From Pelagibacterium montanilacus (lineage in GTDB: Bacteria; Pseudomonadota; Alphaproteobacteria; Rhizobiales; Devosiaceae), in assembly GCF_003992665.1 (NCBI RefSeq), contig NZ_RZMX01000001.1, positions 102,649 to 166,648 of the forward strand: 64,000 bases of DNA, in the 5' to 3' direction. Each line of letters starts with the position of its first letter. The stretch's first letter is position 1. Shown here in pieces: positions 34,508-43,709 of the stretch. A program made the position numbers and the translations under genes. The notes below the pieces were generated by a model. The model saw only the letters and a program-made list of their open reading frames with translations. It was not told the origin of the DNA and did not search any database.

Positions 34508-35791
34508 TCAGGCGGCTTCCACCAATGCGGCGACGCCCATGCCGCCCGCAGTGCACACCGAGATCAGCGCGCGGCCCCCAGCCCCTTGCGACACCAATTT
34601 GGCCGTCATGCCCAGAATGCGCGCACCTGTGGCCGCGAAAGGGTGGCCATAGGCAAGCGATGATCCGTGAATGTTGATCCGGTCCGACCGGATAGGGCCC
34701 AGCGGCTCGTCCCGACCCAGCACCTCTCGGTTGTAGTCGATGTCCTCCCAGGCCTTGAGCGTGCACAGCACCTGCGCGGCGAAGGCCTCGTGAAGCTCGA
34801 ACAAATCGATGTCCTGGAACCCGATTCCGGCCCGCCGGAGCATGTTGGAGACCGCAACGGTCGGAGCCATCAGCAGCCCGTCCCCATGGGCGAAGTCGTT
34901 GGCCGACACCGCGCCCATTCTCAGATAGCCCAGAATTGGCAGGCCGCGCTCACGCGCCCAGTCTTCGGACGCCAGCAACACCGCCGCCGCCCCATCCGTG
35001 AGCGGGGTGGAATTGGCTGCCGTGAGCGTACCGCGCCCCGAGGACTTGTCGAACGCAGGCTTCATCTCGGCCATCTTCTCGAGCGTGGTGTCGGGCCGGA
35101 TGTTGTTGTCCTTGAGGATGCCCGCGCAGGGGACCACGAGATCATCGTGAAAGCCCGAATCATAAGCTTCGCTGGCATTCCTGTGGCTCTTGAGCGCAAG
35201 CTCGTCCTGCGCCTCGCGCGCAATCGCCCACTCCTTGGCCATCAGCTCGCAATGCTCGCCCATGGAAAGTCCGGTGCGGGGCTCTGCGGTGGAGGGCGCC
35301 ACCGGGGTCAACTCCCCGAGATTGAAGCCCTTGAACGCCCCGGCCTTCTCGCCGGCGGTCTTGGCGCGCGAAAGGGCCACCATGCGCTTTTGCATCCTGG
35401 GGCCATGCACCACCGGGCTGTCCGAGACCGTGTCCGAACCCGCCGCGATCCCGCTGTCGATCTCACCGGTGGCGATCTTGGCGCCGATGGTCAGTGCGGC
35501 CTGAAGCGAGGTGCCGCACGCGATCTGGAGCGTGGTGCCCGGCGTCTGAGGGGAAATGCCGGCATCGAGCAGCGCTTCGCGGGCGAGGTTGAAATCGCGC
35601 GAATGGGAAATGACCGCGCCGGCCATGACTTCGCCCACGGGCTTGCCCTTGAGCCCATAGGCTTCTGCCAGCCCGCCAAGGGCGGCAGCGAGCATCGAAA
35701 GGTTGGTTTCAGATTCATAGCCGGAATAGGCGCGGCAGAACGGGATGCGCCTGGACCCGACGATGGCGACTCTGCGGAGCGTATCGGTCAT
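34508..35791 (-). CDS. fadI: Acetyl-CoA C-acyltransferase (3-ketoacyl-CoA thiolase)
   Basis: A 427-residue thiolase, the last step of fatty acid beta-oxidation: 3-ketoacyl-CoA plus CoA gives acetyl-CoA and a shortened acyl-CoA. Active-site C92 is in TLQIACGTSLQA, the histidine in SSLAYGHPFAATGAR and the second cysteine in SVCTAGGMG. FELHEAFAAQVL is the third thiolase block. It starts 5 bases after the fadJ stop; last gene of fadE-fadJ-fadI. Confidence 0.95.
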   Translation of the reverse strand: MTDTLRRVAIVGSRRIPFCRAYSGYESETNLSMLAAALGGLAEAYGLKGKPVGEVMAGAVISHSRDFNLAREALLDAGISPQTPGTTLQIACGTSLQAALTIGAKIATGEIDSGIAAGSDTVSDSPVVHGPRMQKRMVALSRAKTAGEKAGAFKGFNLGELTPVAPSTAEPRTGLSMGEHCELMAKEWAIAREAQDELALKSHRNASEAYDSGFHDDLVVPCAGILKDNNIRPDTTLEKMAEMKPAFDKSSGRGTLTAANSTPLTDGAAAVLLASEDWARERGLPILGYLRMGAVSANDFAHGDGLLMAPTVAVSNMLRRAGIGFQDIDLFELHEAFAAQVLCTLKAWEDIDYNREVLGRDEPLGPIRSDRINIHGSSLAYGHPFAATGARILGMTAKLVSQGAGGRALISVCTAGGMGVAALVEAA

Positions 35792-35796
35792 CTTGG

Positions 35797-37791
35797 TTAT
35801 GCCTTTCCGTCGCGGCGCGCCTTGAGGGGACCTCCGAGGAACGGAGCAAATCCGGTCCCCAGGATCATCCCGATATCGGCCATGTCCGGGTTCTCGACCA
35901 CGCCCTCGGCGACAATCTCTTCTGTGGTATCGACAAGCGGCTGGACCAGGTCACGCCCCAGCCCCGGCAGATTGCCATGGGGGGGCGCCTTCTCCTTTTT
36001 GGGCTTGCCGTCTTCCCAGACGTAAAAGCCCTCTCCGCTCTTGCGGCCCAGCTTGCCCTGGGCGACCAGTTTGGCGAACCGGCTGTTGTCGGGCACCTTC
36101 TGGCCGAGTTCGCGGGCCACCGAGGCTCCGACATCGAGCCCGACGGTATCCATGAGCTCAATCGGGCCCATGGGCATGCCGAAGGCCACCGCGGCAGCGT
36201 CGAGCTGCTCGGGGCTGTCCCCGTCCTCCACCCGCTCGATGGCCGAGATCATGTAGGGCATCAGCGCCCGGTTGACGAGGAAGCCCGGGGCTGACTTGAC
36301 CACAACCGGGCTCTTGCCGATGGCCAAGACGAACGCGGCGCCGCGCCCGATGGCCTCGTCATCGTTCATCTTTGAACGAATGACCTCGACGAGGGGCAAC
36401 TGGGCCACCGGGTTGAAAAAGTGCAGCCCGATCAGTCTCGACGGGGTTTCGAGCGTTTCAGCGATCCGCTCGAGCTCGATCGAGGAGGTGTTGGTCGCCA
36501 TGATCGCTTCGGCACGGAGCTGCTTTTCGGCCGCTGCGAAGATCTCGCGCTTGACCTCTAGCTTTTCCACCACCGCTTCGATCAGGACGTCGCAGCGGGC
36601 AATGCCGCGGCCTTCGACATCGGGCATCAGCCGCGCCATGGCGGCGTCCACGGCCTGCTTTGTCTTGAGGCGCTTTTCAAAGAACGTGCGCGCCCGCGCG
36701 AGCGCCGGCTTGATCCTCTCGCTGTCCATGTCCTGGAGCGTCACAGCCATGCCCCTGAAAGCGCACCATGCGGCGATATCGCCGCCCATAACGCCGGCAC
36801 CGACCACATGGACCCGCGCAAAATGGGGCTTGGGCCGGATTCCCTGCTTCTTGAGCCCTTCGGTGAGAAAGAACACCCGGCGCAGATTTCGGGCCGTCGA
36901 CGAGTTCATCAGTGGCACGAACCCCCCGATCTCGGCGGCCATCATCGCCTTGGGATCGTCCCCGTGCCGCTCGAAAATGTCGATGAGCGCGAAGGGAGCA
37001 GGATAGTGGTCCTTGTTGACCTTCTTGGCCGTCTCCTCACGCATCTTGGCAGCCGTGCGGCCGCGCACCGGCCCCATGGCCAGCACGCGCTTGGTCAGCG
37101 GAGCCGGCTCGGATTTCGCTTTGGCTAGGATCGCCTTGCGCGCCGCCCAGCGCAGGGTGTCGCGATGACGGACCAGTCTGTCGACGAGATTGAGTTTCTT
37201 CGCCGTGCGCGCAGGCACCGCTTTGCCCGTCAGCATAAGCTGCATGGCATCGACCGGGCCGGCCTGACGGATCGAGCGCCCGGTGCCGCCGAAGCCGGGA
37301 AACAGCCCGAGCCGGACTTCAGGAAAGCCGAACCGCGTGCCCTCGTCATCGACCGCGACCCGATAGTGGCAGGCGAGCGCAAGCTCAAGTCCACCGCCCA
37401 TGCAAAAGCCCGAAATGCCCGCCACCACGGGAACCGGAAAATCCTCGATCCGCTGCAGCAGCGCGTGCGTGCGACGCAGCGCTTCGGTCAGGGTCGCCGG
37501 CTCGCTCATATCGTCGAACTCGGAGATGTCCGCCCCGGCGACAAACCCCGTGGGCTTGCCCGAAAGAATGCCCACGCCGGCAATGCTGCCGGACTTGGCC
37601 TTGGCTTCAAGGTCAGCAACGATGGTTTCGAGTTCGCCGATCACCTCGCGGCTGAGCACATTGACCGAGCTCTTTTCCACCGAAAGGGTCAGCCAGACGA
37701 TATTCTCGATATCGGTCGAGACCGTCCAGTTGGGTGCGTGTGCAGCGTCTGCCAAGGCCAGCTCCTGATCTGGAAGAACGTTAAGGTTCAC
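35797..37791 (-). CDS. fadJ: Enoyl-CoA hydratase / 3-hydroxyacyl-CoA dehydrogenase fusion
   Basis: A 664-residue bifunctional enzyme for the middle steps of beta-oxidation. The N-terminal hydratase (about 20-210) has the oxyanion blocks KPTGFVAGADISEF and GFCMGGGLELALACHYRV, with acidic catalytic positions in GTRFGFPEVRLGLFPGFGGT. The dehydrogenase has the Rossmann motif VHVVGAGVMGGDIAAWCAF and the active-site stretch IGLHFFNPVAQLPLVEVI. The start is GTG and overlaps the fadE stop by one base (TAGTG). Confidence 0.95.
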   Translation of the reverse strand: MNLNVLPDQELALADAAHAPNWTVSTDIENIVWLTLSVEKSSVNVLSREVIGELETIVADLEAKAKSGSIAGVGILSGKPTGFVAGADISEFDDMSEPATLTEALRRTHALLQRIEDFPVPVVAGISGFCMGGGLELALACHYRVAVDDEGTRFGFPEVRLGLFPGFGGTGRSIRQAGPVDAMQLMLTGKAVPARTAKKLNLVDRLVRHRDTLRWAARKAILAKAKSEPAPLTKRVLAMGPVRGRTAAKMREETAKKVNKDHYPAPFALIDIFERHGDDPKAMMAAEIGGFVPLMNSSTARNLRRVFFLTEGLKKQGIRPKPHFARVHVVGAGVMGGDIAAWCAFRGMAVTLQDMDSERIKPALARARTFFEKRLKTKQAVDAAMARLMPDVEGRGIARCDVLIEAVVEKLEVKREIFAAAEKQLRAEAIMATNTSSIELERIAETLETPSRLIGLHFFNPVAQLPLVEVIRSKMNDDEAIGRGAAFVLAIGKSPVVVKSAPGFLVNRALMPYMISAIERVEDGDSPEQLDAAAVAFGMPMGPIELMDTVGLDVGASVARELGQKVPDNSRFAKLVAQGKLGRKSGEGFYVWEDGKPKKEKAPPHGNLPGLGRDLVQPLVDTTEEIVAEGVVENPDMADIGMILGTGFAPFLGGPLKARRDGKA

Positions 37792-40277
37792 TATTGCGCG
37801 GCGACGGTTGCCGGCTGGGTCTCGTCATGCTCGGCATGCCGCGCCAGCGCGTCCGCGGGGAAGTCGTCCACGGCGATGACACGGTCCGTGGCCGCGTCGG
37901 CCACCCGCATCAACTCGGCCTGATCCGCCGTCAGCACGCCTTTTTCCACCGCATCATCGATCGCGTCGCGATCCAGCCGACGCACGATTTCGCCCTTCTT
38001 GATGGCGCGGAAGAATATCGTCTCCACCTCAGCGGCAGCCTCCACTTTCGAAAGCGCATCCTCGAGCATCCCCATGCGATCGGCCGGATCGTGGCTGAGA
38101 TAGATGCCACGGGTCAACCGGTCACGAAATGCAGAATGCCCCAGCACCGATTTCGCGAGACGGAAATTGTCGCGGTCGCGCGCCGGACGAGCATGGCGCC
38201 CGAGCGGGAAAATCAGGACGTTGAGTGCAAAACGCATGAAGGGGTTGGGGAAATTGTCCACCACTTCGCCCAGCCCTTTCTCGATCGCGGCGATCCGATC
38301 GCGGGCGATCGCATCGATCACCGGCACGTCTTGGGGCATGCGCCCGTCGTCCTCGAAGCGCTTGAGCGCACACGAGAGGAGATAGAGATCGGAAAAGACG
38401 TCGGCCATACGCCCCGAGAGCATCTGCTTGCGCTTGAGCTGCCCGCCAAGCAAGGCGACCGTCCAGTCGCCAGCCAAGGCAAAGCTCTGGGAATAGCGGT
38501 GAAGCTGACGGTACCAGCGCTGCATCTCATGGCGGACCGGGGAAGAGGCAAAGCGGCCGAAGGTGAGGTTGTGCAAAAGGCTCGCCACAATGTTGCGGAC
38601 CATGAAACCGATATGGCCCGAGAACGCGGCATCGAAGGCGACGAGGCCCTTGTGCCTGTCGGGCTCCTGTGCGGCGCTGACTTCCTTGAGGAGATAAGGG
38701 TGCGCCCGCAGCGCCCCCTGGGCGAAGGTGATCAGCGTGCGCGTCAAGATATTGGCGCCCTCCACCGTGATCGCAACGGGGACGGCCTGATAGCCGGCAA
38801 AGAGATAATTGCTGGGCCCGTCCTGGATAGCCCGCCCGCCATGGATATCCATGGCGTCGTTAACCCGGTCGCGCATCTCCTCGGTGGTGCGGTATTTCAG
38901 AGCCGCCGAGATGACGGCGGGCTTTTCCCCGTCGTCGACCAGCGCTGCGGTCATCGCGCGCGATGCTTCGAACTGATAGGCGGATTTCACAAGGCGCGCC
39001 ATGGCCTCACCAACGCCCTCCATGATGCCGATCGAGATGCCGAACTGGCGCCGGATGCGCGCGTAGGCGGAGGAGGCCCGCAGCGCCGACTTGATCGACA
39101 CCGTCCCGATGGCCGGCAGCGATATGGCCCGCCCGGTCGCAAGACATTCCATCAGCATGCGCCAGCCCTGCCCGGCATAGTCAGGGCCACCGATCAGGAA
39201 GTCGAGCGGCACGAACACGTCCGTGCCCGATGTCGGGCCGTTCATGAACGCAGCGCGAGCGGGCATGTGCCTGCGCCCGATTTCGACACCCGGGTAGTCG
39301 GCGGGGATCAGCGCAAGGGTGATGCCAACGTCTTCCCCTTTGCCCAGATGATTGTCCGGATCGTGAAGGTTGAAGGCCAGCCCGATCAGCGTGGCGACCG
39401 GGGCAAGCGTGATATAGCGCTTGTCCCAACTCAGCCGCACGCCGAGCACCTGCTTGCCGTCATGCTCGCCATAGCAGACGACGCCGACGTCGCGCATGCC
39501 TGCAGCGTCCGATCCCGCATGCGCGCCGGTGAGCCCGAAACAGGGGATTTCTTGGCCCTTGGCCAGGCGATGAAGATATTTGCCCTGTTGTTCGGGCGTC
39601 CCATATTTCTCGAGCAGCTCACCCGGCCCGAGGGAATTGGGGACCATCACGGTAATGCCCGCCGCAACCGAGCGCGACGCGATCTTGGAAACGACCTGGC
39701 TTTGCGCCTGGGCCGAAAAGCCCAGCCCGCCATGCTCTTTGCCGATCAGCATGCCGAGGAACCCCTTATCCTTGAGGTAGTCCCAGACTTCCGGGGGCAT
39801 GTCCATGCGGTTGTGGCGCGTATCCCAGTCATCGATCATGGCGCACAACTCTTCGCATGGTCCGTCCAGAAACGCCTGCTCCTCGGCACTCAGAACCGGC
39901 TTGCCGATCTTGAGCAACCGGCTCCAGTCCGGCCGCCCCGAAAACAGCTCCGCATCCCAGCCCACCGTGCCTGCGTCGAGCGCTTCCTGCTCGGTGCGAG
40001 AAATGCGCGGCAGGATCGACTTGACCATCCGGTATGCCGGTCCGGTCAGCGCCATCCGGCGCACCGCCGGGATCGAGAGCAATGCGAGGACCAACGCCGG
40101 CAACAGAGCAACGATCCAGACGAAAGCGTTGCCCGAAAAGGCCAGCCCATCTTCCGAGCGCACGAGGGCCAGAAGTCCCACGACAAGCGCAGCGACCGCC
40201 CATTGCCAGAGCGGCGCCTGACGCATGGCCAAGACGCAAAACACAACCAGCGTCAGAAAAATGAGTGCCAGAACCAT
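37791..40277 (-). CDS. fadE: Long-chain acyl-CoA dehydrogenase (FadE, DUF1974 type)
   Basis: An 828-residue FAD enzyme of the FadE type (E. coli FadE 814), first oxidative step of beta-oxidation, membrane-associated. Two N-terminal hydrophobic segments are seen (about 1-65). The acyl-CoA dehydrogenase core includes IGKEHGGLGFSAQAQSQVVS, CFGLTGAHAGSDAAG and MDIHGGRAIQDGPSNYL. The C-terminal DUF1974 region (about 540-800) completes the family. First gene of fadE-fadJ-fadI and divergent from fadD, with ACGTCA-type repeats between them. Confidence 0.96.
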   Translation of the reverse strand: MVLALIFLTLVVFCVLAMRQAPLWQWAVAALVVGLLALVRSEDGLAFSGNAFVWIVALLPALVLALLSIPAVRRMALTGPAYRMVKSILPRISRTEQEALDAGTVGWDAELFSGRPDWSRLLKIGKPVLSAEEQAFLDGPCEELCAMIDDWDTRHNRMDMPPEVWDYLKDKGFLGMLIGKEHGGLGFSAQAQSQVVSKIASRSVAAGITVMVPNSLGPGELLEKYGTPEQQGKYLHRLAKGQEIPCFGLTGAHAGSDAAGMRDVGVVCYGEHDGKQVLGVRLSWDKRYITLAPVATLIGLAFNLHDPDNHLGKGEDVGITLALIPADYPGVEIGRRHMPARAAFMNGPTSGTDVFVPLDFLIGGPDYAGQGWRMLMECLATGRAISLPAIGTVSIKSALRASSAYARIRRQFGISIGIMEGVGEAMARLVKSAYQFEASRAMTAALVDDGEKPAVISAALKYRTTEEMRDRVNDAMDIHGGRAIQDGPSNYLFAGYQAVPVAITVEGANILTRTLITFAQGALRAHPYLLKEVSAAQEPDRHKGLVAFDAAFSGHIGFMVRNIVASLLHNLTFGRFASSPVRHEMQRWYRQLHRYSQSFALAGDWTVALLGGQLKRKQMLSGRMADVFSDLYLLSCALKRFEDDGRMPQDVPVIDAIARDRIAAIEKGLGEVVDNFPNPFMRFALNVLIFPLGRHARPARDRDNFRLAKSVLGHSAFRDRLTRGIYLSHDPADRMGMLEDALSKVEAAAEVETIFFRAIKKGEIVRRLDRDAIDDAVEKGVLTADQAELMRVADAATDRVIAVDDFPADALARHAEHDETQPATVAAQ

Positions 40278-40350
40278 GAACCGATCTCCTCGCGATGCCT
40301 AGCAGCCGCCCTGCCGCCAGCCTGTGTACCCCACAAGGAAACACGTGCGG

Positions 40351-40530
40351 ACGCTTACGTCAACGATATGCCGAATACGTTAGCCAGTCCGCAGGCATCA
40401 TGAAACCCACCCCCTCATTACGGCGTTACATGCGATCGACAACGTCAGGGCTGACGTTTTGTTGCATGAGGAAGGCCGGCCCATCCACCGCAACGCGAAT
40501 GGAAATTGATTGACCGTTACGTCAGCCGAC
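40351..40530. promoter_or_regulatory. Candidate MerR-type operators between fadE and fadD
   Basis: The 302-base divergent gap between fadE and fadD carries three related elements: TTACGTCAACG (40355-40365), the perfect palindrome AACGTCAG-GG-CTGACGTT (40441-40458) and TTACGTCAGCC (40517-40527). They share ACGTCA and resemble the ACGT-core sites of LiuR/PsrA-group MerR regulators. The MerR gene after fadD is the likely binder. Nothing else coding is seen in the gap. Confidence 0.5.
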
Positions 40531-40579
40531 GACACTATCGGCCTGCAAATGACAAGCGGCGCCACCGCGGGAGGAAACA

Positions 40580-42325
40580 ATGACGGAGTCCACCGAGACT
40601 GAAGGCCCCGGCTCGTCCGACCCGGCCGGCCATGACATCCACCGCCCCTGGCTCACGGCCTACCCCCCGCACATCGACTGGAACGGCCCCACCGATACCA
40701 CTCCCGTGACCACGCGGGTCCTGAAGTCCTGCGACCGGCACGCCGACGCGATCGCGCTTGATTTCTTCGGCGCCACCACGACTTATGGCGCCTTGGGCGC
40801 GCGCATACGCATGCTCGCCGCTGCCTTCCAGTCCGAGCTCGGCATCGAGAAGGGCACCCGTGTTGCGTTTCTGATGCCCAACACACCCGATTTCGTCGCC
40901 TGCTACTACGCGGTCCTCATGTGCGGCGGGATCGTGGTCAACTGCAATCCCCTCTATTCACTGCCCGAGCTCGAGCACATCGTCTCAAATTCCGGCGCGG
41001 ATACGGTCATTACCGTCGATCTGAAAGTGGTCTACGACAAGGCCGATGCCCTCGCCCGCAAGGGGCAGTTCTCTCAGCTAGTGGTGTGCCCGTTCGCCAG
41101 GGCCCTGCCCTTCCCGAAGAATTTCCTCTTCGGGCTGGTCAAGCGCGGAGATGTTGCCAAGGTCGAGGAAGGGAGCGCGCGCCTCGTCCGCCTCGACAAG
41201 CTCGAAAAGGCGGGCCGCGATTTCCGGCCCGTGGAGATCGACGCCAAGGCCGATATCGCGGTCCAGCAATATACCGGAGGCACGACGGGCCAACCCAAGG
41301 GCGCCATGCTGAGCCATGCCAACATCGCGGCCAATGTGGATCAGATCTGCAAATATTGGGACCAGGTGTTCCAGCCCAGTTCCAGCCTAGTGGCGGTCCT
41401 GCCCTTCTTTCACATCTTCGCCATGACCGTCTGCATGAACGCGCCGCTGGCGACCGGGGTGCGCATCAACATGCTGCCGCGCTATGAAGAAAAGGATTTC
41501 TTCGCCCTGGTCAAACGCGTCAAGCCCGATGTCCTCGTGGCGGTTCCGACCCTTTGCCTTGCGCTCGCCAAATCCGAGCATGCAGCGGGCGGGGCACTGG
41601 CCTCGATCAAGGTGACCGTCTCTGGCGGCGCCGCCCTTCCAGAGGCGGTCCGCAAGGCCTATGGGAAGATCAACTCGGGCGCCCTCAAGGAGGGCTACGG
41701 GCTGACCGAAGCCTCGCCCGTGGCGATCTGCACTCATATAGACAAACCCGACAAGCAGGGCTCGATCGGCCAGCCGATCCCGGGCACTGACATCGTGCTC
41801 GTGGACGTCGATGATCCGGCGCGCAAGGTCGGCCCGGGCGAAAAGGGCGAGATCACCATTCGCGGCCCGCAGGTCATGGTGGGCTATTACGACAATGACG
41901 AAGCCAATCGCACCGCCTTTACGCCGGAAGGCTATCTGCGCACCGGAGACGTCGCCCAGATGGACGAGGAGGGTTACATCTTCATTGTCGACCGGACCAA
42001 GGACCTCATCATCTGCTCGGGCTTTAACGTCTACCCCCGCGCTATAGAGGACGCGATCTACAACCATGAGGCCGTTGAGGAAACCTCGGTGATCGGGGTG
42101 ACCGATGAGTACCGCGGCGAGGCGCCTATCGCCTACGTCAAGCTCAAGTCCGGAACCTCCCTCGACGAGAAGACGCTGCTGGCGTTCCTCAAGGATCGGC
42201 TCTCCAAGCTCGAAATGCCGCGCGAGATCATCTTCCGCGACGAACTGCCCAAGACCATGATCGGCAAACTCTCGAAAAAGGACCTGCGGGAGGACTATGA
42301 CCAACGATCCGGATCCAATGACTGA
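40580..42325 (+). CDS. fadD: Long-chain fatty acid--CoA ligase
   Basis: A 581-residue AMP-forming ligase that activates fatty acids with ATP and CoA at the inner membrane face. The P-loop is YTGGTTGQPKGAML, the linker and adenylate blocks are KEGYGLTEASPVAIC and GYLRTGDVAQMDEEGYIFIV, with DRTKDLIICSGFNVYP before the C-terminal domain, and GKLSKKDLR ends it with the catalytic lysine. ATG at 40580 with GGGAGG upstream. The MerR gene overlaps its last 29 bases. Confidence 0.95.
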   Translation: MTESTETEGPGSSDPAGHDIHRPWLTAYPPHIDWNGPTDTTPVTTRVLKSCDRHADAIALDFFGATTTYGALGARIRMLAAAFQSELGIEKGTRVAFLMPNTPDFVACYYAVLMCGGIVVNCNPLYSLPELEHIVSNSGADTVITVDLKVVYDKADALARKGQFSQLVVCPFARALPFPKNFLFGLVKRGDVAKVEEGSARLVRLDKLEKAGRDFRPVEIDAKADIAVQQYTGGTTGQPKGAMLSHANIAANVDQICKYWDQVFQPSSSLVAVLPFFHIFAMTVCMNAPLATGVRINMLPRYEEKDFFALVKRVKPDVLVAVPTLCLALAKSEHAAGGALASIKVTVSGGAALPEAVRKAYGKINSGALKEGYGLTEASPVAICTHIDKPDKQGSIGQPIPGTDIVLVDVDDPARKVGPGEKGEITIRGPQVMVGYYDNDEANRTAFTPEGYLRTGDVAQMDEEGYIFIVDRTKDLIICSGFNVYPRAIEDAIYNHEAVEETSVIGVTDEYRGEAPIAYVKLKSGTSLDEKTLLAFLKDRLSKLEMPREIIFRDELPKTMIGKLSKKDLREDYDQRSGSND

Positions 42326-42731
42326 GACCGCCGAACGTCAGGGTGCCGACAGGCACGATCTGTTCTCGATCGCCGATCTTGCACGGGAATTCCAGATCTC
42401 CACCCGAACGATCAGATTCTATGAATCGAAAGGCCTCCTGCAGCCCGACCGTGTCGGCGCCACGCGGGTCTTCCGTCGGCGCGACCGGGCCCGGCTGATC
42501 CTGATCCTGCGCGGCAAACGGCTCGGCTTTTCCCTGCGCGATATCTCGGAATATCTCTCGCTCTACGACGCCGACCGCAGCAGGACCGCGCAGGTGCAAC
42601 TGCTGCTCGACAAGGTCGACCAGCGCCTCGACCAACTCGAAAGCCAGAAACAGGATCTCGAAACCACCATCTCCGAGCTCGGAGAAATCCGCGCGCTCGC
42701 GGCTCAGCGCCTGCACGCCGAAGCCCCTTGA
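42297..42731 (+). CDS. MerR-family regulator of the fad locus (LiuR-like)
   Basis: A 144-residue MerR regulator with the N-terminal winged helix FSIADLAREFQISTRTIRFY-ESKGLL and RVFRRRDRARLILILRGKRL, then a dimerisation coiled coil (about 95-135). The metal cysteines of MerR/CueR are missing, and the pattern fits LiuR-type regulators of fatty and branched-chain acid breakdown. GGGAGG lies four bases before the ATG at 42297, which overlaps the fadD end. It probably controls the fad genes from the operators between fadE and fadD. Confidence 0.85.
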   Translation: MTNDPDPMTETAERQGADRHDLFSIADLAREFQISTRTIRFYESKGLLQPDRVGATRVFRRRDRARLILILRGKRLGFSLRDISEYLSLYDADRSRTAQVQLLLDKVDQRLDQLESQKQDLETTISELGEIRALAAQRLHAEAP

Positions 42732-42804
42732 ACGGGGGATACCGGCGGCGCCTGCCGGATCCTAGTCTGCACGCTCGATGTTCCGAGCACAGGCGAGCTG
42801 AACC

Positions 42805-43074
42805 ATGAGCGCATCCGCGATCACCTTACTGGCCATTCAGGGGGCGATCTTCCTCTTCTGGATCGTGATCGCTTTCCGTTTCCTGTTCGCGCTCTGGGCC
42901 GATGCGCTCGTGACGGCTAGAACCGGCAGCATCTTTCCCGAGCCGAAGGCGATCCTCGCGGCCTTCAGGGATGGCGCGGTCGCCCCGCGCTACAATCGCC
43001 TCCGGAACGTTTTCCTTGTGGTGACAGCCGTGCTGCTCGTCCTCGCAGCGCTTTCCCCGCTGGTGCTGTCATGA
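42805..43074 (+). CDS. Small membrane protein of unknown function
   Basis: An 89-residue protein with two hydrophobic segments (about 5-33, AITLLAIQGAIFLFWIVIAF; and about 68-88, VFLVVTAVLLVLAALSPLVL). Between them is a polar loop with FPEPKAILAAFRDGAVAPRY. No family recognised. Its stop overlaps the next gene by four bases (ATGA), so the two form a unit. Confidence 0.6.
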   Translation: MSASAITLLAIQGAIFLFWIVIAFRFLFALWADALVTARTGSIFPEPKAILAAFRDGAVAPRYNRLRNVFLVVTAVLLVLAALSPLVLS

Positions 43075-43670
43075 AAAGACGCAAGCTCCGGCGCAGGCTG
43101 ACCATGCTCATGGGCATCGCAATCCTCGTGGCCACCGGCGCTCCGGCCGTCACCCGCGACCCTCAAACCTGCCCGCCCGAGCGTGCGATCTACCGGTTCG
43201 AGTCCGAGGACGGGCGCTTCGAGTTCAAGATGGTGCCGGCGCGCAATTATGCCTCCATGGCGTCCGATCTCTATCTCCATCTCACCACGCCCCAGCGCGG
43301 ATACTGGTTCACGTTCTCGGTGTCCAACGGTTATGGCGGCACGAGCCTGATCCCGGTGAGCGACCCGACGGCCCCTTCGGCGCGCCCGGACGGCCCGCGC
43401 GAGCTGCTGGCCGAGGAGAGTGCGTTCGATCTCCTTGCCCCATCCCTTCGGTTTTACGCGCTGGATGCCAGCCTTAGCTTCCTTGTTGACCCTCCGGTGT
43501 CGGGTGGGCAGGCCCCCGACTACATCATGGCCCCTGAGCTTGGATTGGCGCTGTGGTATGACGCGGCGGCCCTCAGCGGGGATCCCGATGCGAGCCGGGA
43601 CCCTATGGAGCGCGGCATGTTCAGGCTCGCCGAATGCCTCGTGGCACCGCCCGACCCTGCCTATCCTTGA
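43071..43670 (+). CDS. Secreted protein of unknown function
   Basis: A 199-residue protein with a basic N-terminus (KRRKLRRR) and a hydrophobic signal or anchor (about 10-26), so it is likely periplasmic. No family recognised. The mature part is acidic and has beta-like stretches (FEFKMVPARNYASMASDLYL; RGYWFTFSVSNGYGGTSLIP). Three cysteines. Coupled to the small membrane protein before it. Confidence 0.55.
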   Translation: MKRRKLRRRLTMLMGIAILVATGAPAVTRDPQTCPPERAIYRFESEDGRFEFKMVPARNYASMASDLYLHLTTPQRGYWFTFSVSNGYGGTSLIPVSDPTAPSARPDGPRELLAEESAFDLLAPSLRFYALDASLSFLVDPPVSGGQAPDYIMAPELGLALWYDAAALSGDPDASRDPMERGMFRLAECLVAPPDPAYP

Positions 43671-43709
43671 GCCTGGCCAGCCCGGTTCCCCGGGGGTGAC
43701 ATGGGCCGA

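Noticed and set aside
37794..40403. 869-codon plus-strand frame
   Set aside because: Exact antisense of fadE, with high Arg/His/Gly content and no motif.
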